Origin: Burkholderiales bacterium
GTDB taxonomy: Bacteria; Pseudomonadota; Gammaproteobacteria; Burkholderiales; Burkholderiaceae_C
DNA: 43,114 bases
Direction: 5' to 3'
Assembly (NCBI GenBank): GCA_028868895.1
Contig: JAGWTP010000023.1
Location: forward strand, 1-43,114
Shown here: positions 8,512-16,397 of the stretch, piece after piece
How the letters are laid out: every line of letters starts with the position of its first letter
How positions within the stretch are numbered: the stretch's first letter is position 1
Translations under genes and position numbers: made by a program
The notes under the pieces: generated by a model
Told to the model about the DNA's origin: nothing
The model's input: the letters and a program-made list of their open reading frames with translations, nothing else
Databases searched by the model: none

Positions 8512-9129
8512 ATGTCAGCCAACGCTCCGAGCGCGCCCAGCCTCCCCGACGCCCCCCTCAGCCCCGACCGCCGCCTGTGGATCACCGTGACCTCGGTCGC
8601 CGGCGGCGTGGGCCTGGTCGGGGCGGCCGTGCCGTTCGTCGCCTCGTTCGAGCCGAGCGAACGCACGCTCGCGCAAGGCGGCCCGGTCGAGGTCGATCTG
8701 GCCGGGCTGGCGCCGGGCAAGCTGCAAACCGTGGAGTGGCGCGGCAAGCCGGTGTGGGTGCTCAAGCGCACGCCGGAGATGCTGGCCTCGCTGGCCCACG
8801 ACGACAGCCTGCTCGCCGACCCGCTGTCGACGCGCTCGGAACAGCCCGCTTACGCGAAGAACCCGGTGCGCTCGATCAAGCCCGAAGTGCTGGTGCTGGT
8901 GGGCATCTGCACGCACCTCGGCTGCATCCCGACCTTCCGGCCGACGCCCGCGTCGCCGGATCTCGGCGCGTCCTGGCCGGGGGGCTTCTACTGCCCCTGC
9001 CACGGCTCGAAGTTCGACCTGGCCGGGCGCGTCTTCAAGAACGTGCCGGCGCCGATCAACCTGCAGGTGCCGCCGTACGAGTTCGCGTCCGCCGACAAGC
9101 TGATCGTCGGCGTCGATCCCAAGTCCTGA
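8512..9129 (+). CDS. petA: Cytochrome bc1-type Rieske iron-sulfur protein, solitary
   Basis: A 205-residue membrane-anchored Rieske protein of the ubiquinol-cytochrome c reductase type. A Tat-like DRRLWITVTS segment precedes a single helix (GGVGLVGAAVPFVASF). The 2Fe-2S cluster motifs are CTHLGC (Cys133, His135, disulfide Cys138) and CPCHGS (Cys161, His164, disulfide Cys163), all intact. Normally petA is followed by petB and petC; here it stands alone and the next gene is on the other strand. It may be a second copy used with the main bc1 complex, or a redox protein serving the copper oxidase. The ATG at 8512 is chosen for the standard N-terminus; an in-frame extension to 8434 looks non-coding. 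Confidence 0.92.
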   Translation: MSANAPSAPSLPDAPLSPDRRLWITVTSVAGGVGLVGAAVPFVASFEPSERTLAQGGPVEVDLAGLAPGKLQTVEWRGKPVWVLKRTPEMLASLAHDDSLLADPLSTRSEQPAYAKNPVRSIKPEVLVLVGICTHLGCIPTFRPTPASPDLGASWPGGFYCPCHGSKFDLAGRVFKNVPAPINLQVPPYEFASADKLIVGVDPKS

Positions 9130-9156
9130 GGCGCGCCCGCCGCGTTCGTCAGCGCG

Positions 9157-9513
9157 CTACTTGACGACCTGAAGCTTCGTCACCAGCACGACGCCGTTCT
9201 CGAGCTCGGCCCTGAACCGGATCTTGTCGCCGGCCTTCACGGTGTCGAGCATCGCCGCGTCCTTGACCGGGAACACCATCGTCATGCCGGGCATGTCGAG
9301 GTTCTTGATGTCACCGTGCTTGATGGTGAGCTTCTTGGTGTCCTTGTCGACCTTGCGGATCACGCCTTCGGTCAGGTCCATGGTGTTCGCCTGGGCGACG
9401 ACGGTGTCGGCGCCGTGAGCCGGTTGCGGCGCGTTCTGCGCCAGTGCGGCCAGCGGCACGGCCGAAGCCAGTGCGACGGTTGCGGTCGAGATCAGGGTCT
9501 TCAGGGTGTTCAT
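9157..9513 (-). CDS. CusF-like periplasmic copper-binding protein
   Basis: A 118-residue periplasmic protein with signal peptide (cleavage near LAALAQ-NA) and a small OB-like beta barrel of the CusF family, which carries Cu(I)/Ag(I) to the CusCBA pump. Aligning the ligand segment, His66, Met77 and Met79 (KHGDIKNLDMPGMTM) match CusF His36, Met47 and Met49. The position of the CusF tryptophan that stacks on the metal is Met74 here. AAGGA lies 6 nt ahead of the ATG. It is last in a minus-strand run, 106 nt after the cupredoxin gene. The metal role is well supported; the effect of the Trp-to-Met change is inference. Confidence 0.88.
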   Translation of the reverse strand: MNTLKTLISTATVALASAVPLAALAQNAPQPAHGADTVVAQANTMDLTEGVIRKVDKDTKKLTIKHGDIKNLDMPGMTMVFPVKDAAMLDTVKAGDKIRFRAELENGVVLVTKLQVVK

Positions 9514-9619
9514 GGTGGTTCCTTGCTGGGTGGGGTGGGGTGGATGGGTGTTCGATGGCGGCTCACGCGTACCGGCAACGGGCAGCGGGAACCGAGGGCC
9601 GGTCGGCGGCGGCGCCGCC

Positions 9620-10159
9620 TCAGTGCGCGTGGCCCGGATGTTGGCCCGCCTTCGCGGCCGCGGAGATGCCGGCCACGATCACCTTGCCGCGCATGCCGGC
9701 GTCGTAGTGGCCGGCCTGCAGGCAGGCGAAGTCGAAGGTCCCGGGCTTGGTGAACTTCCAGACCAGTTCGCCGGTCGAGCCGGGCTCGACGCTGACCTGG
9801 TTCGGGTCGACGTGCTGCATCTGCGGGAACCGGATCATCAGCGCGGCGTGCTCCTTCAGCTCCGCGGGTGTGCCCAGCACCATTTCGTGCTTGAGCTTGC
9901 CCGGGTTGGTCAGCACGAAGCGGATCGTCTCGTTGCGCTTGACCGCGATGCTGGCCGGCTCGAAGCGCATCGCATCGCGCATCGTGATGGCCACGGTGCG
10001 GTCGACCTTCTTCGGGTCGCCGGGCTGGCCCAGCGCCGCGGCATGATCTTGATGGGCGGCGGTGCCGGCGTGGCTGCCGTGGTCTTGGTCGCCGTGGGCG
10101 AAGGCAGCGGCGCCGGCGGCGATCAGGCTCAACGCGAGCACATTTCGGATGGGCTTCAT
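9620..10159 (-). CDS. copI: CopI-like cupredoxin with His-rich N-terminus
   Basis: A 179-residue periplasmic type 1 copper protein. After the signal peptide comes a His-rich stretch (HGDQDHGSHAGTAAHQDHA, residues 22-40) and then a cupredoxin domain with ligands His91 (KHEMVLG), Cys146, His151 and Met156 (CLQAGHYDAGM). Proteins of this type, known as CopI in Rubrivivax and relatives, are copper-induced and protect periplasmic and membrane enzymes from copper. AAAAGGA precedes the ATG. It lies 43 nt downstream of the multicopper oxidase gene and is probably in its operon. The symbol is given by resemblance; the cupredoxin fold itself is clear. Confidence 0.87.
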   Translation of the reverse strand: MKPIRNVLALSLIAAGAAAFAHGDQDHGSHAGTAAHQDHAAALGQPGDPKKVDRTVAITMRDAMRFEPASIAVKRNETIRFVLTNPGKLKHEMVLGTPAELKEHAALMIRFPQMQHVDPNQVSVEPGSTGELVWKFTKPGTFDFACLQAGHYDAGMRGKVIVAGISAAAKAGQHPGHAH

Positions 10160-10202
10160 CGGGGTCCTTTTTATCGGGGAAGGTTGCGGGAGTTGGTGGG
10201 CG

Positions 10203-11615
10203 TCAGTGGCCGGAGTGATGGAGCGGCTTGCGTACCTGGACTTCGACTTCCTTGGCAGGCATGTTCATGACCGGCATCGAGCCTGCGTCTGCAGCCTGGA
10301 AACGCGCGGGCCGGTCGAGCGCGCCGGTCCACTCGACGGCGACCGTGCCCGGCGGGGGCCGGTACCAACCGGGGTCCTTGTAGTCGCCGGGCCGCTGATC
10401 CTTGCGGACCTTGACGATGCTGAACATGCCGCCCATCTCGACCGAGCCGTACGGGCCGGTGCCGGTCATCATCGGCGCGGTGTTGTCGGGCAGCGGCATC
10501 TCCATCTCGGTCATGTCGGCCATGCCGCGCTCGCCCATCACCATGTAGTCGGGGATCAGCCGGGTGATCTGTTTGGCCACGCCGCTGTGGTCCACGCCGA
10601 TCATGGTCGGCACGCCGTGGCCCATCGCGTTCATGGTGTGGTGGCTCTTGTGGCAATGGAAGGCCCAGTCGCCCTCTTCGTCGGCCAGGAACTCGATCTG
10701 GCGCATCTGGCCGACCGCCACGTCGGTGGTGACTTCGGGCCAGCGCGCGCTCCGGGGCGCCGGCCCGCCGTCGCTGCCGGTGACCATGAACTCGTGGCCG
10801 TGCAGGTGGATCGGGTGGTTGGTCATCGACAGGTTGCCGATGCGCACGCGCACCTTGTCGCCCTTGCGCACCACCAGCGGGTCGATGCCGGGGAAGACGC
10901 GGCTGTTCCAGGTCCACAGGTTGAAGTCGAGCATCGTCATGATCTTGGGCGTGTAGCTGCCCGGGTCGATGTCGTAGCCGTTGAGCAGGAACACATAGTC
11001 GCGGTCGACCTCGTCGATCAACGGATTGCGTGCCTTCGGGTGCGTGACCCAGAAGCCCATCATGCCCATCGCCATCTGCGTCATCTCGTCGGCGTGCGGG
11101 TGGTACATGAAGGTGCCGGGGCGGCGCGCCACGAACTCGTAGACGAAGGTCTTGCCGGGGTCGATCGCCTTCTGCGTCAGCCCGGCCACACCGTCCATGC
11201 CGTTGGGCAGGCGCTGGCCGTGCCAGTGGATGCTGGTGTGCTCGGGCAGCTTGTTGGTGACGAAGATGCGCACGCGGTCGCCTTCGACCACTTCGATCGT
11301 CGGCCCCGGCGACTGGCCGTTGTAGCCCCACAGGTGGGCCTTGAAGCCGGGCGACATCTCGCGCACCACGGGCTCGGCCACGAGGTGGAACTCCTTGATG
11401 CCGTTGTTCATGCGCCAGGGCAGCGTCCAGCCGTTGAGCGTGACCACCGGGTTGTAAGGCCGGCCGCTGCTCGGAACGAGCGGCGCCATGGTGTCGGGCT
11501 TGGTTTGCGTCACCGGCTCGGGCAGTGCGGCCAGCGCCACGCGGCTGACGGTGGCCGCGGCCACGCCGGCGGTGGCGGCGCCGGCGCTGCGGAAAAAGCT
11601 GCGTCGTGAAAACAT
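10203..11615 (-). CDS. Two-domain multicopper (copper) oxidase with Met-rich C-terminal extension
   Basis: A 470-residue periplasmic oxidase, probably oxidising Cu(I) to less toxic Cu(II) with O2. A Tat signal (RRSFFRSAG) starts the protein. Trinuclear-site motifs are HWHG (130-133), HPH (172-174), HPIHLHGH (267-274) and HCH (320-322). The type 1 site uses Cys321, His326 and Met331. Only about 135 residues separate the first HxH from the HPIHLHG motif; CueO-type three-domain enzymes have about 340. The core is therefore two cupredoxin domains, as in small laccases. A 130-residue tail (341-470) holds MADMTEMEMPLPDNTAPMM and further Met residues and ends in His. The ATG at 11615 has AAGGACG upstream; longer frames lack a signal peptide. 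Confidence 0.9.
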   Translation of the reverse strand: MFSRRSFFRSAGAATAGVAAATVSRVALAALPEPVTQTKPDTMAPLVPSSGRPYNPVVTLNGWTLPWRMNNGIKEFHLVAEPVVREMSPGFKAHLWGYNGQSPGPTIEVVEGDRVRIFVTNKLPEHTSIHWHGQRLPNGMDGVAGLTQKAIDPGKTFVYEFVARRPGTFMYHPHADEMTQMAMGMMGFWVTHPKARNPLIDEVDRDYVFLLNGYDIDPGSYTPKIMTMLDFNLWTWNSRVFPGIDPLVVRKGDKVRVRIGNLSMTNHPIHLHGHEFMVTGSDGGPAPRSARWPEVTTDVAVGQMRQIEFLADEEGDWAFHCHKSHHTMNAMGHGVPTMIGVDHSGVAKQITRLIPDYMVMGERGMADMTEMEMPLPDNTAPMMTGTGPYGSVEMGGMFSIVKVRKDQRPGDYKDPGWYRPPPGTVAVEWTGALDRPARFQAADAGSMPVMNMPAKEVEVQVRKPLHHSGH

Positions 11616-11631
11616 CGGGTTCGTCCTTGTT

Positions 11632-13065
11632 TCAGTTGCCGGCCGCGGTGCGGTCCAGGGCGGATGCGGCGGCAGCCGGCATCGCGATCGCGCCCGGCGA
11701 GCCGAGCTGCACCATGTCGAGATCGGCCTGCGCGAGCCAGAAGTCGCGCAGCGCGTCGATGTAGCCGTTGACGCTGCCGATCTGGGCACGGGCGTCGGCC
11801 AACAGCTCGAACACGCCGATCAGCATGCCGTTGTAGCGCAGCTGGTTTTCGTCGGAAATGGTCTTGCTCAGCGGCACGATCTCGTCGCGGAAGTGGCGCG
11901 CGATGTCGAAACTGGCGCGGTAGTTGGCGTAGGCGCCGCGCACCTCGCTGCGCGCGTCGACCGCGATCTGCGCGGTGCGGTTGACGGCCTGCATGTAGAT
12001 CGCCTCGGCCTTGGCCACACGCGCGTCGCCCCAGTCGAACAGCGGCAGCTCCAGGCCGATCTCGTAGCCGCTCTGGTCCGGCGCGTCGCTGAACGACTTG
12101 CGCACGGCGCCCACCTCGAGCACGTTGACGAAGCGCGTCGCGCGGGTCAGCCCCAGGTTGCGAGCCAGCTGCTCGGTGGCGAGCCGGGCCGCCTGGACAT
12201 CGATGCGCTGCGCCAGCGCGGTGCGCTCGATCTCGGGCAGCTCGCTCGGCGCCTTGGGCAGATCGGGCAGGCGTTCGGGCAGCCTGAATTGCGTTTGCGC
12301 CCCCCACAGGCCCATCAGGCGGGTCAGTTGCTCGCGCGCGGCCACGCGGGCCTGCTCGGCGCGGGCCAGGCTCAGCGCCGCGTCGGCATAGAAGCGCTGC
12401 TCGCGCGCCTGGTCGAGCCGGTTCCAGTTGCCGGCCTGCGCCATCCGGCGGGCGAGTTCGGCACCGGCCTGCGCGGTGGCCTGGACCTGGCGCATGTAGC
12501 CGGCGCTCTGGTCGGCCGCCAGCAAGAGGTAGTAGGCCTTGCGCGTCTGCGAGGCGAGCTGCAGCATCGCCAGCGACACCGCCAGGCGGGTCTGCTCGAA
12601 GCGCTGCGACTCGATCCGCTGCGCCAGCGGCAGCGTCAGCAGGCGCGCCAGGTTGAACTGGATGCTGCGGTCGATCTCGATCGATGCGCCCTGGCTGAGC
12701 CGCCCGAACCGAAAGCCCGGGTTGGGCAGGCGGCCGGCCTGCACCACGTCGGCCTCTGAAATCCCGAGCTGGTCGAACGAGGCCTGCAGGCCCCTGTTGT
12801 TCAGCAATGCGATCTGCACCGAGTCTTCGACCGACAGCGGCTGCGCCAGCAGTTCGGCCACGCGCTCGTCGATGGCGTGGCGGTCGGCGTCGGAGCGCGC
12901 CCAGGTGAGGTCTTTGTGGAGCCGGTCCTGCGCGGTTTGCGCGACCGGGCCGAACCCGCCGTCGCGGCTGAACGTGGCGCAGCCGCCGAGGCTCACCAAG
13001 CCGATCAGGGCCAGCGCGGCCACGGCCGGCCGGGCGCGGCGGCGCAGTGCTGTGTGCGTCGTCAT
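11632..13065 (-). CDS. TolC/CusC-type outer-membrane efflux lipoprotein
   Basis: A 477-residue outer membrane factor. The signal sequence ends in a lipobox (LVSLGGC, lipidated Cys near residue 28) and the rest shows the two-fold repeated helical-barrel pattern of TolC-family proteins (VQIALLNNRGLQASFDQLGISEADVVQAGRLPNPG near the start, ELPLFDWGDARVAKAEA near the end). It presumably gives an RND or other pump an exit through the outer membrane, yet it sits beside the copper oxidase and no adaptor or permease is adjacent. It may serve the CusA pump or a non-pump role in the copper operon. AAGGACG precedes the chosen ATG at 13065; the intergenic gap to the oxidase gene is 16 nt. Confidence 0.9.
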   Translation of the reverse strand: MTTHTALRRRARPAVAALALIGLVSLGGCATFSRDGGFGPVAQTAQDRLHKDLTWARSDADRHAIDERVAELLAQPLSVEDSVQIALLNNRGLQASFDQLGISEADVVQAGRLPNPGFRFGRLSQGASIEIDRSIQFNLARLLTLPLAQRIESQRFEQTRLAVSLAMLQLASQTRKAYYLLLAADQSAGYMRQVQATAQAGAELARRMAQAGNWNRLDQAREQRFYADAALSLARAEQARVAAREQLTRLMGLWGAQTQFRLPERLPDLPKAPSELPEIERTALAQRIDVQAARLATEQLARNLGLTRATRFVNVLEVGAVRKSFSDAPDQSGYEIGLELPLFDWGDARVAKAEAIYMQAVNRTAQIAVDARSEVRGAYANYRASFDIARHFRDEIVPLSKTISDENQLRYNGMLIGVFELLADARAQIGSVNGYIDALRDFWLAQADLDMVQLGSPGAIAMPAAAASALDRTAAGN

Positions 13066-13075
13066 CGATTCGTCC

Positions 13076-13468
13076 TTACTTTGTTTCGTGGCCGGAGTGA
13101 CCGGCCGGTGTCGGCACCGGTGCCGCGACCGGTGACGACACCGGCATGGCGGGCGGCGTTGCCGCGTCGGGCTCGCGCGCCTCGCGCGCATAGGTGCGCC
13201 AGCCACCGCGCTCGCGCACCCGGTCGTTGATCGCGCGCCAGGGAGCCACCGGCGTATCGGCGTAGGGCCGGTAGCCGCTGAAGGGCGACCTGTACCGGTC
13301 CGCCGGAACCGGCACGTTCGGATCGGCCGGGTCCATGCGCGCGGGTGCAGCCGCGGCGGTGGCCGCCGGTGCGGCGACTGGCGATTGAGCCAGCGCCGTG
13401 CCGGTCGCCAGCTGCAGGCCGACGACGGCCCACGCCGCCAGCCAGGTGGTCTTCGATTTCGGGGTCAT
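13076..13468 (-). CDS. Uncharacterised small secreted protein of the copper operon
   Basis: A 130-residue predicted periplasmic protein of unknown function. It has a signal peptide (AAWAVVGLQLATGTALAQ), an Ala/Pro-rich linker and a conserved-looking core with many aromatic and Arg residues (DRYRSPFSGYRPYADTPVAP, then WRAINDRVRERGGWRTYAREA), then a Pro/Val linker and a HSGHETK end. It lies only 10 nt upstream of the efflux lipoprotein gene, so it is very likely the first gene of the minus-strand copper oxidase operon. I recognise no named family. The ATG at 13468 is chosen for the signal peptide; an extension to 13513 exists. Confidence 0.75.
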   Translation of the reverse strand: MTPKSKTTWLAAWAVVGLQLATGTALAQSPVAAPAATAAAAPARMDPADPNVPVPADRYRSPFSGYRPYADTPVAPWRAINDRVRERGGWRTYAREAREPDAATPPAMPVSSPVAAPVPTPAGHSGHETK

Positions 13469-13535
13469 GACGATCGTCGCCTCGGGTCTTGGCGGCGCGT
13501 GGCCACCGGACACATTCAGTGAAGCGCGCGCACCA

Positions 13536-13552
13536 CCGTGTCGGTGACACGG
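13536..13552. promoter_or_regulatory. Perfect inverted repeat upstream of the copper oxidase operon
   Basis: CCGTGTC-GGT-GACACGG, 7-bp arms around 3 bp, lies in the gap between the DUF2946-like gene and the secreted-protein gene. It could be an operator for the downstream operon or a short hairpin ending the upstream transcript. There is no T-run after it on the minus strand, so a terminator is less likely. Confidence 0.35.
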
Positions 13553-13594
13553 GCCCGCAGTGCAGCCGCAGTGCGGTCGGGCGCGCAGCGCGCG

Positions 13595-14023
13595 TCAGGC
13601 GTGGACGAGGCGGGGTGGTCGGTCCGGGCTGTCGGTGTAGAAGCCGACGCGCGAGACGGGAACGAACGGGGTCGGCACGAAGGCGCCGGCAACGGCGGCG
13701 AACTCGAGCGTTGCCGTCGGCAGAGCGGCACCGACGCAGCACGAAGCGCAGGCACTGCACTTGGACTTGGAGAGCTTGTCGAGGTGGCCGAGCGAAGCGC
13801 CGTCGTCGCCGACACCGGCCGACGCGCCCGCACCATCGGCGCCGGTGTGGCCCGCCGCGTGGTCGTCACCGTGCATTGCCTGGTCATGGGCACCCGCCGG
13901 CGCGGCCGCCACCGCCCGGTGGTGGCTCGGCCCGCAATGCAGCAGGGTCGCGGCCGCGTAGCCCTGCAGGGGCAGCGCGAACAACATGAGCCACACGAAG
14001 GCGGTGCGGAGCCGGGAAATCAT
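13595..14023 (-). CDS. Cys/His-rich DUF2946-like (CopL/CzcI-type) protein
   Basis: A 142-residue exported or membrane-tethered protein. It has an N-terminal hydrophobic signal (FVWLMLFALPLQGYAAA), a HCGPSHH motif, a His/Asp-rich middle (HDQAMHGDDHAAGH), a CSACASCC cluster and the PDRPPR ending typical of the DUF2946/CzcI/CopL group of small metal-induced proteins. Such proteins occur next to copper and czc clusters and are thought to help sense or buffer metal outside the cytoplasm; their mechanism is not settled. It follows the His-tailed DMT gene on the same strand (49-nt gap) and precedes the copper oxidase operon (126-nt gap). Family placement is from motif memory. Confidence 0.65.
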   Translation of the reverse strand: MISRLRTAFVWLMLFALPLQGYAAATLLHCGPSHHRAVAAAPAGAHDQAMHGDDHAAGHTGADGAGASAGVGDDGASLGHLDKLSKSKCSACASCCVGAALPTATLEFAAVAGAFVPTPFVPVSRVGFYTDSPDRPPRLVHA

Positions 14024-14072
14024 GGCGCGCAGTGTAGTGGGGTTGGCGTGGCGATGCACTCGAAGCGCCCGG

Positions 14073-15119
14073 TCAGCCGTGCGGATGGCGGTGGTGGGCA
14101 TCGGGAAAATGCGCGTGGCTGTGCGTCATCGGCGTGTGCGCATGGGCGTGGGTGTGGCGTTCGCCGGGTGGCGCGTCGGGCCCATGAACGTGCCGATGGT
14201 GCGCGTCGTGGGCGTGCTCGTGCGCGTGCTCGAGCGCCTCGTGTGCGTGCAAGTGGCCGTGCTGCTCGGTCAGGTGCAGCCACACGCCCAGCGCCATCAG
14301 CGCACCGGCGACCAGCAGCGCCGGCGTGACCGGCTCGTGGAGCATCAGCACGCCCAGCAGTGCACCGAAGAACGGTGCCACCGAAAAATACGCGCCGGTG
14401 CGCGCCGTGCCGAGCTGGCGCAGCGCGACGACGAACAACACCAGGCTCGCGCCGTAGCTCAGGAACCCCAGCGTCGCGGCGGCCGCCAGCGTCGACGCCG
14501 CCGGCCACGCGGAGCCGAGCTTCCAGGCGAGCAGCAGGTTGGTGCTGCCCGCCGCCAGCCCCTTGAACATCGCGATGAACGAGGCGTCGGACAACGACAC
14601 CTTGCGCGTGAGGTTGTTGTCGATCGCCCAGGCCAGGCACGCGCCGAGCACCGCGAGCGCGCCCAGGCCGGCGCGCAGCGACGCCTCGCCGGGCCAGCTC
14701 AGCACGACCGCCCCGGCGACGATGGCCAGCATGCCCAGCGCGATGCGGCGGTCGAAGTTCTCCTTGAACACGAACCACGCCAGCAGCGCCGTGAACACGC
14801 CCTCGGCGTTGAGCAGCAGCGACGCGCCGGTGGCCGCCGTCGCGGTCAATCCGAACATCAGCAGCACCGGCCCGATCACGCCACCGGCGAGCGTGGCGCC
14901 GGCCAGCCAGCCCCACTCGGCGTGCGACGGCCGCACCGCGGCGGCCCGGCGCAGCCGCCGCACCAGCCACAGGCCGGTGCCCGAACCCAGGTAGAGCAGC
15001 GCCGCGAGCAGCCACGGGTCGGTGCGGTCGAGCAGCAGCTTGGCGAACGGCGTGCCGGCGCCGAACAGCAGCGCGGCGGCGAGTGCGGCGACGATGCCGC
15101 GATCGAGTCGGCGCGTCAT
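14073..15119 (-). CDS. EamA/DMT-family permease with long His-rich cytoplasmic tail
   Basis: A 348-residue inner-membrane transporter of the drug/metabolite superfamily. Ten hydrophobic helices in two EamA repeats fill residues 1 to about 280 (GAGTPFAKLLL at the start of repeat 1, NNLTRKVS and GAYFSVAPFFGALLG in repeat 2). The last 65 residues hold about two dozen His residues in HxH patterns (HAHEHAHDAHHRHVHG), a likely metal-binding tail. Ordinary EamA permeases of about 300 residues lack it. Its start lies 1 nt after the stop of the Nramp gene, so the two are co-transcribed and translationally coupled. Metal transport or export is inferred from the tail and partner; the substrate is unknown. 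Confidence 0.85.
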   Translation of the reverse strand: MTRRLDRGIVAALAAALLFGAGTPFAKLLLDRTDPWLLAALLYLGSGTGLWLVRRLRRAAAVRPSHAEWGWLAGATLAGGVIGPVLLMFGLTATAATGASLLLNAEGVFTALLAWFVFKENFDRRIALGMLAIVAGAVVLSWPGEASLRAGLGALAVLGACLAWAIDNNLTRKVSLSDASFIAMFKGLAAGSTNLLLAWKLGSAWPAASTLAAAATLGFLSYGASLVLFVVALRQLGTARTGAYFSVAPFFGALLGVLMLHEPVTPALLVAGALMALGVWLHLTEQHGHLHAHEALEHAHEHAHDAHHRHVHGPDAPPGERHTHAHAHTPMTHSHAHFPDAHHRHPHG

Positions 15120-15120
15120 C

Positions 15121-16386
15121 TCAACCGACCAGGCCCGACACCGCAGCGAACACGCCGAACGCGCTGGTCACGGCGATCAACCCGCCCGCCAGCCAGGCGT
15201 ACCAGCCGGTCAGTCGATAGCGCCCGGTCAGCGCGCGGCGCGCGAGCATGAACAGGAAGCCCAGCACGACCGGCAGCAGCAACGCGTTCATGACCTGGAC
15301 CGCGACCGAGAGCTTCACGAGGTCGGCGCCCGACGTCACGATCACGCCGCCGGCGATCAGCGTCAGGCTGAACACGCCGTAGAACCACGGTGCTTCGCGC
15401 GGGTGGTGTTCGAGCGAACGCTTGTAGCCGGCGACTTCGCCCAGGCCCCAGGCGGCCGTCAGGCAGACCACCACGGTCGCGACCAGCGCCGCGCCGGCCA
15501 GCCCCATCGCGAACACGATGCGCCCGACGCTGTAGCCCAGCGTCGGCGCGAGCGCGTCGGCGATCTGCGGCACGTTCTCCAGACTCGTGTTGCCGCGATG
15601 GCCGCTGAGGACCGCGCCGGTGGCGATCAGCACCGCGGCCATGATGAGTTGCGTGACGACAGCGCCGACCGCGGTGTCGATGCGGGCGACCTTCAGGTCG
15701 CCCAGGTCCAGGCCCTTGTCGACCACCGCGGACTGTTGGTAGAACACCATCCACGGCATGATCACCGCACCGATGTTCGCCGCGGCGAGGTACAGGTAGC
15801 GCGGGTCGGACAGCGGCACCGCGAAGAACTGGCTCGCAACCTCGTGCACGTTCGGTGCGGAGCGCCAGGCCACGAACACGAATGCCAGCTCGAACAGGCC
15901 GAAGGCGATCGCGACCCGCTCGACCGAGTGGTACGAACCGGTCCACACCATCAGGATGATTCCGGCGATCGTGACGGCGATCGCCGGAATCACCGGCACG
16001 CCGAACAATTGCGCCAGCCCGGCGATGCCGCTGAGCTGGGTCAGCAGCGCGCCCACACAGGCCACGCACAGCGTGCCCACCGACAGCCAGGCCCAGCCGC
16101 GGCCGAAGGTCGCGCGGATCAGCTCGCCATGCCCTTGCTGGGTTGCCAGGCCCAGGCGCACCGTCAGTTCCTGGACCACGAACAGGATCGGGATCAGCAC
16201 CAGTTGCAAGGCCAGCAGCTTGTAGCCCCACTGCGCGCCGCTCTGCGCGGCGGTGATGATGCTGCCGGCGTCGGTGTCGGCGAGCATGACCACCAGGCCC
16301 GGGCCGAGCACCGCCAGAAAGCGGCGCCGGGCCGGTGTGACGGCGCTGCGCGGCAGCGTCGAAGGGAGCGGAAGGCGTGTGGACAC
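15121..16386 (-). CDS. Divergent Nramp-family divalent metal transporter
   Basis: A 421-residue inner-membrane transporter of the Nramp (MntH) fold with about 11 helices. The TM1 metal motif, DPGN in classical Nramps, reads ADTDAGS here (Asp37, Asp39). The TM6 MPHN-like motif reads MPWMVFYQQ, keeping the Met but not the His. This marks a subgroup apart from Mn/Fe MntH, so the substrate (Mn, Fe, Mg or other) is uncertain. The start is a GTG at 16386; the open frame extends to 16653 but that part is not membrane-like and overlaps the ATPase coding end. A Fur-like palindrome lies 12 bp upstream. It forms an operon with the His-tailed DMT gene. Confidence 0.87.
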   Translation of the reverse strand: MSTRLPLPSTLPRSAVTPARRRFLAVLGPGLVVMLADTDAGSIITAAQSGAQWGYKLLALQLVLIPILFVVQELTVRLGLATQQGHGELIRATFGRGWAWLSVGTLCVACVGALLTQLSGIAGLAQLFGVPVIPAIAVTIAGIILMVWTGSYHSVERVAIAFGLFELAFVFVAWRSAPNVHEVASQFFAVPLSDPRYLYLAAANIGAVIMPWMVFYQQSAVVDKGLDLGDLKVARIDTAVGAVVTQLIMAAVLIATGAVLSGHRGNTSLENVPQIADALAPTLGYSVGRIVFAMGLAGAALVATVVVCLTAAWGLGEVAGYKRSLEHHPREAPWFYGVFSLTLIAGGVIVTSGADLVKLSVAVQVMNALLLPVVLGFLFMLARRALTGRYRLTGWYAWLAGGLIAVTSAFGVFAAVSGLVG

Positions 16387-16397
16387 GGCGACTAACC

